DNA of 64,000 nucleotides from CANMXU01 sp052030545 (lineage in GTDB: Bacteria > Pseudomonadota > Gammaproteobacteria > Enterobacterales > Alteromonadaceae). A program made the translations under genes and the position numbers. The DNA lies in NCBI RefSeq assembly GCF_052030545.1, contig NZ_JBPDIH010000002.1, positions 372,001 to 436,000 on the forward strand, read 5' to 3'. Positions 55,898 through 63,332 of the stretch are shown piece by piece. The notes beneath the pieces were generated by a model. That model searched no databases, was not told the DNA's origin, and was given only the letters and a program-made list of their open reading frames with translations. Numbering within the stretch: position 1 is the first letter of the stretch; the number at the start of each line of letters is the position of its first letter.

Positions 55898-56397
55898 CTT
55901 TTACTGACTTTTCTAGTAATTACCTACTAACATATACTCGCTTGTGCTACCTCTGTGCTACTAAATATCAAAAAAATTGATATTTCTCGATTATCACATA
56001 AGTAATTAATTCGATAAAGAATGTTTTCTCAGCATTTGGCTTTAAATTGCCAAGATAATAATTTTAAGTCACAGCCAAACGAACTACTTCATATTTTCAA
56101 TAGCGCATACCAATCCTAATTTAGTCTTAACTCATCACAATCAATAGTCAGCTTGGCCACCAAAGCAGACATTCGACAAAAATTTTAAGGTGGCTATAAG
56201 TCATCTTAAATATTTTATTTAATTCCATACAGTTAATTACATAGTTGAAAAGTCAAAGTAACCTGTATTAGCCTACATATTGATTTACAAAAGTTTTTTT
56301 AACTGATAACTTTGATATTAGGATGTACAAAAGGATATTATCGTTAGGTTAATGCTCTGCTGAGCAATCTGACAATTTATCAAATATAAGGGAAGGT
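55898..56397. other. 500-bp non-coding junction between tRNA-Ile2 and the island
   Basis: No gene is seen. A 9-bp hairpin AAATATCAA / TTGATATTT (55963-55985) may end the tRNA transcript. The short direct repeat GTGCTAC occurs twice near 55944-55962. The 13-mer TGCTACTAAATAT (55956-55968) recurs at 59071-59083, beyond the next gene. Confidence 0.6.
55956..55968 (+). repeat. 13-bp direct repeat, left copy (flanks the ATPase gene)
   Basis: TGCTACTAAATAT here is identical to 59071-59083. The pair brackets the 872-residue ATPase gene and nothing else. Confidence 0.55.
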
Positions 56398-59016
56398 ATG
56401 ATCCAGTCTGAATTTCAGCGTTTTCTGCAAACTTTACTTTCATCTCCATCTAGTGCGTCAGTTCATAAATTCGCTAACTTGGTATTAAAAAGCCTGGGTG
56501 AAATTGTTCCACTAAGTACTCATCAAGGACAACGAGTTAAACATGTCGCAAAACTTGCTCAAAAAGAATGGGCTAGCTTAAGCCCAGATATTCCAACTAA
56601 CCTTGAAGATGTTGAGTCAGATGTTGCGTCTTTTACTCTACTCAAAGAGTTATCGGTTGACTCATTTAGGGGATTTAGCCGTGAGGAAACTTTTGACCTA
56701 AAAAGTCTTCTAGTGCTTATTTTTGGGCCAAATGGCACGGGGAAATCTAGTTTTTGTGAAGCATTAGAATACGCCTTATTAGGTTCAGTAGCAGAAGCTG
56801 AAAGTAAACGTTTTAGAGATGTTGAAGCTTATTTGAAAAATGCCCATACCAATAAATTCACACCTCCCAAATTGATCGGAATTGATGCTGAAGGCAGTGA
56901 TATCAATATCAAACCTAATGATGCTCTTTATCGATTTTGCTTTGTTGAGAAAAACCGAATAGATAGCTTTTCGCGTATTGCTGCACAAGCTCCAGCCAAA
57001 CAGTCAGAACTAATATCAACACTATTTGGCCTTGATGCGTTTAATGAGTTTGTTAAAAATTTCTCTCCTGAAATGGATGGAAAACACATTGATGTAGAAG
57101 GTATCAAAGCAAAGAAACTTTCTCAAAAACGGCTTCAACTTCAAGGCGCTGAACAGCAAATAAAGCTTAATCAAGGCATTGTTGAACAGGTAAAGGATGA
57201 AGAAACTTCATTAGCAACACGCTATAGAGAAGGCTGTACTTTACTAAAAATGATGTTTGAACTTAATGGAACAGATGAAAGACAAGGGAAAATACCTTTA
57301 TTAGAAGCAGAACTGCAAAAGCCTGTTCCGCAAAAAAGTAACCTAACCGCAGCTAACCTAGCCTTAATTAAGCAAACGTTGGTAAGCAGTCTAAATGACC
57401 ATAACAAAAAAAGAGAAGAATTAGCGAATGCAAGCCAACAAGTATCTTTCCAGCAGCTATTTGAAGCTGTAACTCAAGTTCAGCAAATTAGCCCTGAACA
57501 ATGTCCTGCGTGTTTAACCCCATTAACAGAAGTAACCGTTAATCCTTTCACCCATGCAGGAGAGGAGCTAGTCAAACTTCAGCACCTAGCTGAATTGCAA
57601 ACTAAGATAAAACAACTTGAGCAAACAGTGCTTCAAAAGCTTCAAGAATTGCATCAGATACTATCCACTTGCTTAAATTTTTATTCCATTGATAACAAGT
57701 TAGCACCATTCAAGCTAGCTGATATGTCTCAATTAAATGTGGCATGGTGGAATAGTTTGCATGCTGTGTTAGGTGATGGCACATCAGCCATTCAGCATAT
57801 TGATACACAGGTAAACCACCTAGAAAAACAGGATACTGAAAGTATTCAAATTGAACAGAATAAGAAAGCTCAGCAACTAGAATTAAACCGATTAAAAGTT
57901 TTTTTAAATGATGCTCAAAAACTAGCTGCTTCGAAGAGTGCTGCAATCAAAGCAATTGAAGGTGCTCAAAAGCTAATTAGTGAATTTGACGAAGAAAATA
58001 AAGCACTCATCGGTGAAGTCGAGCAGGAAAAGCCTATTGTGGAGCAGAATATTGAAATCAAAGAGTCCTACCAGGTGTTTGTAGCTTTACTTAATGCCTA
58101 TCGTAAAAAGCTACCTGCACTGCTAGTCGAAAACTTAGGTGATGAAGTTGTTAAATTATATAATGCATTCAACCGTAATGATGCACCAACAGAACTATTG
58201 GCATCAATTCAGCTACCGCTTGCACAAAACCAGAAGCTAAAAATCTCCTATCAAAACGAGCCTCAAAAGTATTTTGATGCGCTTCATGTACTAAGTGAAG
58301 GTCATATCCGTTGTGTTGGCTTGGCGATATTACTGGCGAAAAACATCAAAGAAGGTTGTCCTCTTCTTATCTTTGATGACCCGGTTAACGCCATTGATGA
58401 TGATCATCGTCAATCCATCAGGCGCACGCTATTTGAAGATGACTACTTTGATGGAAAACAGATTATCTTGACATGTCATGGAGAGGAATTTTTTAAAGAT
58501 ATCCAAAATCAACTGTCGGTGGAACAAGTTAAAAGAAGTCAGCGGTTGGCGTTCTTGCCCCGTATTGATGAACCGCATATTCAAGTTGATTTCAAATGCG
58601 CCCCAAGGAACTATATTGAAGGGGCATTAGAGCATATTCGCAAAAATGAATTACGTTTTGCACTGGGTAAATCTCGCCAAGCTTTGGAGTCATTAACTAC
58701 AGGGAAAGTCTGGCAATATGTTAGCAAACATGGTGATGGTAATCTAAGTATCAAATTACGTGCCGCAAATGCACCAATTGGATTGCGGCAATTAACAGAC
58801 CAACTTAAAACTAAAATTAAAAAAAGTGACTTTACTGACGCTGACAAACATAACGTCTTATCTCCCATTGAACAATTATTAGGTATTAACGGTGATTCTC
58901 TAGAATGGCGATATCTGAACAAAGGCACTCATGATGAAGTAGACCGAGCCGAATTCGAACGAAACTCAGTTCATACAATTGTATCTGCAATTGAGTCATT
59001 AGATCAGGCGCTATAG
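56398..59016 (+). CDS. Rad50/RloC-like ATPase with CxxC hook and C-terminal effector-like domain
   Basis: An 872-residue SMC/ABC-type ATPase. An N-terminal helical region of about 85 residues precedes the head. Walker A GPNGTGKSS is at 110-118. Coiled-coil-like arms surround a CPAC motif at 369-372, the kind of CxxC used as a zinc hook in Rad50 and RloC. Then follow the signature LSEGH (632-636), Walker B PLLIFDDP (655-662) and H-loop TCHG (692-695). A further about 170 helical residues end in EWRYLNKGTHDEVDR. There R838 and H845 fit an Rx6H spacing like that of HEPN nucleases, which is suggestive only. A good ribosome site (AGGGAAGGT) precedes it. It stands alone, directly after the tRNA. 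A defence role is inferred from architecture and context. Confidence 0.85.
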   Translation: MIQSEFQRFLQTLLSSPSSASVHKFANLVLKSLGEIVPLSTHQGQRVKHVAKLAQKEWASLSPDIPTNLEDVESDVASFTLLKELSVDSFRGFSREETFDLKSLLVLIFGPNGTGKSSFCEALEYALLGSVAEAESKRFRDVEAYLKNAHTNKFTPPKLIGIDAEGSDINIKPNDALYRFCFVEKNRIDSFSRIAAQAPAKQSELISTLFGLDAFNEFVKNFSPEMDGKHIDVEGIKAKKLSQKRLQLQGAEQQIKLNQGIVEQVKDEETSLATRYREGCTLLKMMFELNGTDERQGKIPLLEAELQKPVPQKSNLTAANLALIKQTLVSSLNDHNKKREELANASQQVSFQQLFEAVTQVQQISPEQCPACLTPLTEVTVNPFTHAGEELVKLQHLAELQTKIKQLEQTVLQKLQELHQILSTCLNFYSIDNKLAPFKLADMSQLNVAWWNSLHAVLGDGTSAIQHIDTQVNHLEKQDTESIQIEQNKKAQQLELNRLKVFLNDAQKLAASKSAAIKAIEGAQKLISEFDEENKALIGEVEQEKPIVEQNIEIKESYQVFVALLNAYRKKLPALLVENLGDEVVKLYNAFNRNDAPTELLASIQLPLAQNQKLKISYQNEPQKYFDALHVLSEGHIRCVGLAILLAKNIKEGCPLLIFDDPVNAIDDDHRQSIRRTLFEDDYFDGKQIILTCHGEEFFKDIQNQLSVEQVKRSQRLAFLPRIDEPHIQVDFKCAPRNYIEGALEHIRKNELRFALGKSRQALESLTTGKVWQYVSKHGDGNLSIKLRAANAPIGLRQLTDQLKTKIKKSDFTDADKHNVLSPIEQLLGINGDSLEWRYLNKGTHDEVDRAEFERNSVHTIVSAIESLDQAL

Positions 59017-59319
59017 TTTTACGTCAAATAAAGCTAACTTTTGTCAATAAGTGAAAGTTGGTTTTGTCTTTGCTACTAAATATTGTTGTTTTTAGTGGAG
59101 TTATCGATTAACTCACATATTTTAACTATAAGGGTAAATATCATGGTCCGCAATGAGCTTAAAGAGGACACCGAGATAAACTCATCGCTTTAAGCTTTAG
59201 ACTAGCACCTATGCCACCGAAGCTGTCAATAATCTCAAATAGCAGTTTTTCTGAAATAATTTGTATTACCTAAAGCTTTAAGTCATAGTTTAAATACAAA
59301 TAAACAAGGAATGTTTACT
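59017..59319. other. Gap after the ATPase gene, with no supported gene
   Basis: It contains the second copy of the 13-bp repeat and a 16-codon frame at 59143-59193 (MVRNELKEDTEINSSL) preceded by AAGGG; this is too short to call and may be a remnant. Confidence 0.4.
59071..59083 (+). repeat. 13-bp direct repeat, right copy
   Basis: TGCTACTAAATAT, identical to 55956-55968, lies 55 bp after the ATPase stop. Confidence 0.55.
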
Positions 59320-59490
59320 ATGAATCAGGACGAATTTGAACGTTTAAACCACCTATCAGAAAAATCCCTATACAAAACTGCTACCCCTAATGAGATGAAA
59401 GAGTTTTCTCAACTGCTGAATGATTGGAATCAATCTGTAGAGCTGAATTTATTTAGTGGTCTGCATTATGATATTTTTAAAAATGACTAG
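59320..59490 (+). CDS. Small hypothetical protein
   Basis: A 56-residue frame starting MNQDEFERLNHLSEKSLYKT with an AAGGA ribosome site 9 bases before ATG 59320. The protein is acidic and helical, without cysteine or membrane segments, and no family is recognised. It lies between the ATPase gene and the structured repeat region. The ribosome site and coding-like composition support it moderately. Confidence 0.5.
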   Translation: MNQDEFERLNHLSEKSLYKTATPNEMKEFSQLLNDWNQSVELNLFSGLHYDIFKND

Positions 59491-60259
59491 CATCCTCCTC
59501 CACCAATACAATCAATATTCCCGAAGGCATAGGTTTCACCTAATTAATGATTTATCACCACAAATGGCAACTCCGCCACCATAGCGGCCATAGATATATC
59601 ACATCAAAACGAATAATTCCGACATTATACTTTTGCATTCTATTTATGTTTATTGGGCGGTTTAATTTTTTGATTTAATAAATAATATTTAAGTGGAACC
59701 TTAATTTAAAATATCTAACAGAATTATATTCATAATTTCACTTTGGATTTTTTCCATATTAATAACTGATAATGACATTTAAAGCCTTTTGAGTATCGAG
59801 TCGTCCCTACTTTTTGGGGTAGGGACGACTCGACAGAGTCGCTATCAGACCCCACTGCTCATGATGTCTGATAAAAGACACCTCAAGGACAGCTGGGGTA
59901 TTGCACTTATTAGCCTCTGTGATATATTGAAAAGCGTATACAAGCTCACTCATGAGCCATCAAAAAAGACAGGCGCTATTCAGCTGCCTTCAATGCGCAT
60001 GACGCAATGAAATACCCGCCCTAATATCAGGGCAAAGTAATAAACCAAAACAACCGTAGTCTGCTTTATTTTCAACAGAAAATTTTCAGCTCAGCTTTCC
60101 CTGCTTTAAGGTTTTTAGCCCTTGTAACTCTTCCTTTTGGTTGCGTTGATACATGATGATTACGATCACATGAATGGCTTTTAAACTTACCGATAGACAT
60201 CTAGTCGTTAAACCTTTTTGTTTTGCTTTATTGCTACTTTCATAAATTGGAGAGCCGCT
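59491..60259. other. 770-bp non-coding stretch with nested inverted repeats
   Basis: No convincing gene. A TTG frame at 59789-60010 runs through the hairpins and is unlikely as written, although an internal ATG frame (from 59861, MMSDKRHLKDSWGIALISLC) could be a remnant. The structured part is listed separately. Confidence 0.5.
59796..59874. repeat. Nested, partly exclusive hairpins
   Basis: There is a perfect 15-bp inverted repeat TCGAGTCGTCCCTAC (59796-59810) and GTAGGGACGACTCGA (59819-59833) with an 8-base loop. The 3' arm also pairs with the following bases: CGACTC (59826-59831) with GAGTCG (59836-59841), loop GACA. A third repeat, TATCAGAC / GTCTGATA (about 59843-59874), follows. The first two hairpins cannot form at the same time. 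Confidence 0.75.
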
Positions 60260-61123
60260 ATGAGTCAACTCGGATATAACTTGCATTTACTCGTAAAAAC
60301 ATACAAACAAGGAAGCCAAAACACTAGAGCATCAAGAATGAAAATTCTTAACCTAGTTGCAGATCAACTACTAGGAGCAGGCTTTAAATTAAAAAGCCCC
60401 AAAGGATTAAAAACTAAGCATATTGAACACCTAGTGCAGCGGTGGAAAGATGAAGGCCTTTCCCCATCCACATTAAAAAACAGATTGTCAATTTTACGTT
60501 GGACGGCAAAAATCATTGGCAAGCAAAACATTGTACTAAGATCGAACGACGCATATGGCATTAATCGTCGACAACATAAACCTGAAGGAAAAGCGAAAGA
60601 GCTTGATATTAGCAAGCTTCACAAAATAACAAATAGGTATATATATTTTTCATTACTCTTACAAAAAGAATTTGGGATGCGCCGCGAAGAGTCTATAAAA
60701 TTTAACGCCTCTTATGCAGTGCGTGGAGATAAAATAAGGCTAAAAAAATCATGGACAAAAGGAGGCAAAGCGCGAAAGATTCCAATAACTAAAGAATCAC
60801 AACAAAAATTACTTATTGAGATAGCCAAATTTTGCAAAGGAAAGTCTTTAATACCTTCAGATAAAAACTACATTCAGCAATTAAAGGTATATGAATACCA
60901 AACAAACCGCGCAGGTTTAAATAAAAATCATGGTTTACGCCACATGTACGCGAGAAGCCGTTACTTGGCTATCACAGGTTGGCAGTGCCCTGCCGATGGT
61001 GGTTTACATCGTAAAGAGCTTTCAATAGAAAACAGAGAAATTGATTACCAAGCTAGAATGATTATTAGCAAGGAGTTAGGGCACACAAGATTTAGTATCA
61101 CTTATGCATATTTAGGGAGTTAA
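60260..61123 (+). CDS. Tyrosine recombinase/integrase (Integrase_1 type)
   Basis: A 287-residue site-specific recombinase. An N-terminal SAM-like domain (residues 1-110, MSQLGYNLHLLVKTYKQGSQ) precedes a catalytic domain with Arg in GMRREES (141-142), Lys in WTKGGKARK (about 170), the HxLRH box HGLRHMYAR (224-232), His in LGHTRF (275) and a candidate nucleophile Tyr at 282 or 284. ATG 60260 has GGAGAG just upstream. The stop is followed at once by a palindromic hairpin. It should integrate and excise the element; its attachment site is not proven by this window. Confidence 0.88.
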   Translation: MSQLGYNLHLLVKTYKQGSQNTRASRMKILNLVADQLLGAGFKLKSPKGLKTKHIEHLVQRWKDEGLSPSTLKNRLSILRWTAKIIGKQNIVLRSNDAYGINRRQHKPEGKAKELDISKLHKITNRYIYFSLLLQKEFGMRREESIKFNASYAVRGDKIRLKKSWTKGGKARKIPITKESQQKLLIEIAKFCKGKSLIPSDKNYIQQLKVYEYQTNRAGLNKNHGLRHMYARSRYLAITGWQCPADGGLHRKELSIENREIDYQARMIISKELGHTRFSITYAYLGS

Positions 61124-61124
61124 A

Positions 61125-61142
61125 AATTTGGCATGCCAAATT
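61125..61142. repeat. 18-bp palindrome, copy 1 (bidirectional terminator or site)
   Basis: AATTTGGCATGCCAAATT is a perfect palindrome between the integrase stop and the XRE regulator stop. T-runs follow on both strands, so it could end both convergent genes. An identical copy lies at 61694; including two flanking A's the shared string is 20 bp. Confidence 0.8.
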
Positions 61143-61407
61143 ATTTTTGCCCCCAATTAATAATTATATTTGCTAATTCATCTTCCTCACAGAAAAAATA
61201 CGCTGTAGGTACTGCCAATACCTCAGCTATTGCTTTTACTGTTTTAAAGTCTGGTGTATGAACCCCTCGCTCATACTGATTCATCCGAGCAGAAGCTACA
61301 AACTGGTCAATACCTGCTTGTATACCTAATTGTTTTTGAGAAAAGCTTTTACTCGTTCTAGCTTCTTTTAACCTTTTCGAGAAAGGTGAACCATCATTAA
61401 TTTTCAT
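61141..61407 (-). CDS. XRE family transcriptional regulator
   Basis: An 88-residue DNA-binding protein with a Cro/CI-type helix-turn-helix (FSQKQLGIQAGIDQFVASAR, residues about 22-41, then MNQYERGVHTPDFKTVKAIA). Its C-terminal tail AYFFCEEDELANI is typical of this group. It is convergent with the integrase and divergent from a rightward transcript. Two CTAAG-N5-CTTAG palindromes in the 5' region are its likely operators, giving self-repression and control of the rightward promoter (inference). Confidence 0.88.
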   Translation of the reverse strand: MKINDGSPFSKRLKEARTSKSFSQKQLGIQAGIDQFVASARMNQYERGVHTPDFKTVKAIAEVLAVPTAYFFCEEDELANIIINWGQK

Positions 61408-61434
61408 TCGATGTGAGACATTTGCTCTTGAAAA

Positions 61435-61449
61435 CTAAGATATTCTTAG
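61435..61449. promoter_or_regulatory. Operator candidate O1 of the XRE regulator
   Basis: CTAAG-ATATT-CTTAG, 28 bp upstream of the XRE start. It shares its exact half-sites and 5-base spacer with O2. Confidence 0.65.
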
Positions 61450-61468
61450 GTTTAACGAATACTAGATA

Positions 61469-61483
61469 CTAAGGAGTGCTTAG
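61469..61483. promoter_or_regulatory. Operator candidate O2 of the XRE regulator
   Basis: CTAAG-GAGTG-CTTAG, with its centre 34 bp from that of O1. It overlaps an AAGGAG ribosome site that precedes ATG 61485 on the plus strand, so binding here would block the rightward transcript. Confidence 0.65.
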
Positions 61484-61495
61484 CATGAGGTGTAT

Positions 61496-61609
61496 ATGTT
61501 TGGAAAAGCTTTAAAATTCAAAGTAGGGATGGCATCTGCAATCATATTTGATGGTGAAGAAAGTGATGTAGATGATAATGAATATGAAGACATGTGGGGT
61601 GTTGGCTGA
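61496..61609 (+). CDS. Possible small acidic protein (divergent from the XRE gene)
   Basis: A 37-codon frame beginning MFGKALKFKVGMASAIIFDG with an acidic tail (EESDVDDNEYEDMW). The nearby AAGGAG actually positions ATG 61485, a 9-codon frame that overlaps this start in another frame, so coupling through a leader is possible. No family is recognised. It may be a real short gene of the regulatory switch or chance. Confidence 0.3.
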   Translation: MFGKALKFKVGMASAIIFDGEESDVDDNEYEDMWGVG

Positions 61610-61693
61610 GATTTATCTTCTCAAATTAACCACTAAGGCAATGAAGATAAAATGAATATTGATGAGAAAATATTTAATAAAATATTCAAATAA

Positions 61694-61711
61694 AATTTGG
61701 CATGCCAAATT
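61694..61711. repeat. 18-bp palindrome, copy 2
   Basis: Identical to 61125-61142 (AATTTGGCATGCCAAATT), 569 bp away. Here there is a T-rich run only on the minus strand and no gene ending beside it, so a plain terminator role is less clear. Confidence 0.75.
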
Positions 61712-61947
61712 CCCCTTGGAAAAGAGTATCTATGAACTCCTAATTTAGTTAGTTGCTCTGTACCAATTAAGAAGGACCCAAGTTGTTGGGCGCGTATACG
61801 ATGTACACGACTATGGTTAAAGCGCTTCCATTAAAACTCCTCGCTTCCAACGAGATTTAGTTATTAGGCATAACTTGCCAGCCTATAAGCAGCCACCCTC
61901 GGTACAGAGCAAAACAAGTATACTTTCTATCCCTGATATAATCTTCG

Positions 61948-61977
61948 AAAACCCCCTGTTCGATTACAGGGGTTTTA
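61948..61977 (+). terminator. Rho-independent terminator candidate
   Basis: AAAACCCCCTG and CAGGGGTTTT pair with one bulged C and an 8-base loop, followed by ATTG. It lies about 80 bp before the AlpA-like gene and could end a transcript from the region upstream. Confidence 0.65.
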
Positions 61978-62052
61978 TTGAGAATATTAATTTTTTATAT
62001 GAATAATAGGTAAGCACAAATAAAACTAAGTAACTAATGGGAAGTGCTAACC

Positions 62053-62250
62053 ATGGAAAAAATATTTTATCGCTTAGAAGAAATCGCCGTACTACTGCAT
62101 ATAAGCAAACAAACCCTATATAACCATATAAATCACAATAAGCTTAATGAAAAAAAATACCCTATTCCACCATATATTCGCATCCACGGGAGGCTATTAT
62201 TTTCAGTAAAAGAATTTGATGCATGGCTTAATAGTCAGCCTAGGCATTGA
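62053..62250 (+). CDS. AlpA/excisionase-like helix-turn-helix protein
   Basis: A 65-residue protein with a winged-helix DNA-binding motif (FYRLEEIAVLLHISKQTLYN, residues about 5-24) and a basic wing (YIRIHGRLLFSVKEFDAWL), as in the AlpA/MerR-like HTH_17 group. Such proteins act as integrase activators, excisionases or plasmid copy regulators. ATG 62053 has GGGAAG eight bases upstream. Its stop lies just before repA, so the two are probably co-transcribed. Confidence 0.85.
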   Translation: MEKIFYRLEEIAVLLHISKQTLYNHINHNKLNEKKYPIPPYIRIHGRLLFSVKEFDAWLNSQPRH

Positions 62251-62252
62251 TA

Positions 62253-63113
62253 ATGAAAAATAATAAATTTATTAACACAGAAATTATTCAAGATATTGAA
62301 AATAGAAGTGCTATAGAAGCAGGTGCATTCAGGTTATATCCAATTTTTCTAATTGATCCTTGCATATTACCACTAAGATCTACAGATGACCTCACGAATG
62401 GACATAAGAATAATATAAGAGAAGTTATTATTTCATCTCCTCTAGGTCTCCCTTATGGAGCATATAGCAGGTTGTTAATAGCTTATATCACTACAATTGC
62501 TAAGCAATCTAACCACCTTGAATCACCTTCAATACGCAATGTTGCAAATAAGTGCGGCATCAATCATTTATCAGGTGGAAAAAGTGGAAACCACCATCGC
62601 TTTATAGAGCAGTTAAGAAAGGTACTAGCATTAGACTTTTATGTGAATGACTTCAAAGGAAAAGAAAAATATCATGTGCTAGAACTTACCCACAGAGCTG
62701 TTGTAGCTGATAAAACTATCTTTAATAAGAAAGGAAAAACTAATATAACCATCAGTTTTGAGTTATCTAGCTCCTTTAGTCAACTATCTAAGAATAAATC
62801 GTTTCCAATAGATAACAGAGTACTTATATTTTTAATGAATAATAAGTCCCCTTTAGCTATAGACCTATATCTATTTCTTGCATACAAAGCACCAAATATG
62901 GCTAGAAAATCAACTTTGTTAAGTTGGGCTCTACTAAGTAGTTTATTCAATAATACTAAAAGCAAGCGACTTGATAATTTTAAAAATGAATTAAAACGAT
63001 CTTTAGCTCTCGTAAAACTAGCTTACCAAAACCTAAATGCGTTTTTGGGTAAAGATGGTCTAATTGTATATAAATCCTGTCCTCACGTATCAAAGAAACT
63101 CGAAACTTACTAA
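62253..63113 (+). CDS. repA: Plasmid-type replication initiator RepA
   Basis: A 286-residue protein. It resembles the RepA_C group of plasmid initiators, with SSPLGLPYGAYSRLLIAYIT near residues 61-80, a downstream GGKSGNHHRFIEQLRKVL block, and SPLAIDLYLFLAYKAP followed by SWALLSSLF and a final GLIVYKSCPHVSKK segment. The start is taken at ATG 62253; an in-frame TTG at 62247 overlaps the AlpA-like stop. Directly after the gene are five iterons and a DnaA box, which fit it as a sequence-specific initiator for that origin. It has no nuclease or helicase motifs. Confidence 0.82.
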   Translation: MKNNKFINTEIIQDIENRSAIEAGAFRLYPIFLIDPCILPLRSTDDLTNGHKNNIREVIISSPLGLPYGAYSRLLIAYITTIAKQSNHLESPSIRNVANKCGINHLSGGKSGNHHRFIEQLRKVLALDFYVNDFKGKEKYHVLELTHRAVVADKTIFNKKGKTNITISFELSSSFSQLSKNKSFPIDNRVLIFLMNNKSPLAIDLYLFLAYKAPNMARKSTLLSWALLSSLFNNTKSKRLDNFKNELKRSLALVKLAYQNLNAFLGKDGLIVYKSCPHVSKKLETY

Positions 63114-63118
63114 ACTAT

Positions 63119-63217
63119 TCACGCATGGGCAAAGAAGAAACTACGCATAACTAAAGGTTTAATTACGCATGAGATAAGTAATAACTACGCATAAAGTTAG
63201 TTTTATTACGCATAAGC
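63119..63217. repeat. Iteron array of the replication origin (five copies)
   Basis: ACGCAT occurs at 63121, 63143, 63165, 63187 and 63208, that is with spacings of 22, 22, 22 and 21 bp. The wider consensus is YTACGCATRA, and the first copy is the most diverged (TTCACGCATGGG). Regular two-turn spacing of short direct repeats just after a rep gene is the mark of an iteron-controlled origin. Confidence 0.88.
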
Positions 63218-63323
63218 CAAGGCGTTGGTCAACTACTCCCCTTTGTTTATAAGAACTAGCGAGGATTCCTTATAAGTCTTTTAAACTAATAAACAAATAG
63301 TTCTGTTATTAACATCCAAAACT

Positions 63324-63332
63324 TGTGGATAA
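63324..63332 (-). promoter_or_regulatory. DnaA box in the putative origin
   Basis: TGTGGATAA here is TTATCCACA on the other strand, a perfect DnaA box, 110 bp past the iterons. The AT-rich sequence around it (63240-63450) could serve as the unwinding region. Confidence 0.75.

Larger units (their letters stand above)
61610..62052. other. Non-coding stretch between the switch and the AlpA-like gene
   Basis: No gene is supported. It contains palindrome copy 2 and, at 61740-61930, a stretch with many short inverted repeats (for example CCCAA/TTGGG near 61777-61790) that is richer in GC than its surroundings. A terminator-like hairpin lies at 61948. Confidence 0.45.

Noticed and set aside
59789..60010. 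73-codon frame from TTG through the hairpin region
   Set aside because: It starts with TTG without a ribosome site and reads through perfect inverted repeats. The part after ATG 59861 could be a remnant, but nothing supports expression.
60086..60286. 66-codon minus-strand frame across the integrase start
   Set aside because: It covers the integrase ribosome site and N-terminus on the other strand; no start signals.
61785..61900. GTTGGGC and GTTATTAGGC motifs resembling integron attC core sites
   Set aside because: No matching inverse core at the right spacing and no convincing bottom-strand fold; no integron integrase nearby.
61948..61977. Resemblance of the CTGTTCGATTACAG segment to a tRNA T-arm (possible tRNA or tmRNA remnant)
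   Set aside because: The loop has eight bases and the five-pair T-stem does not form; no acceptor stem is found. A terminator hairpin explains it better.
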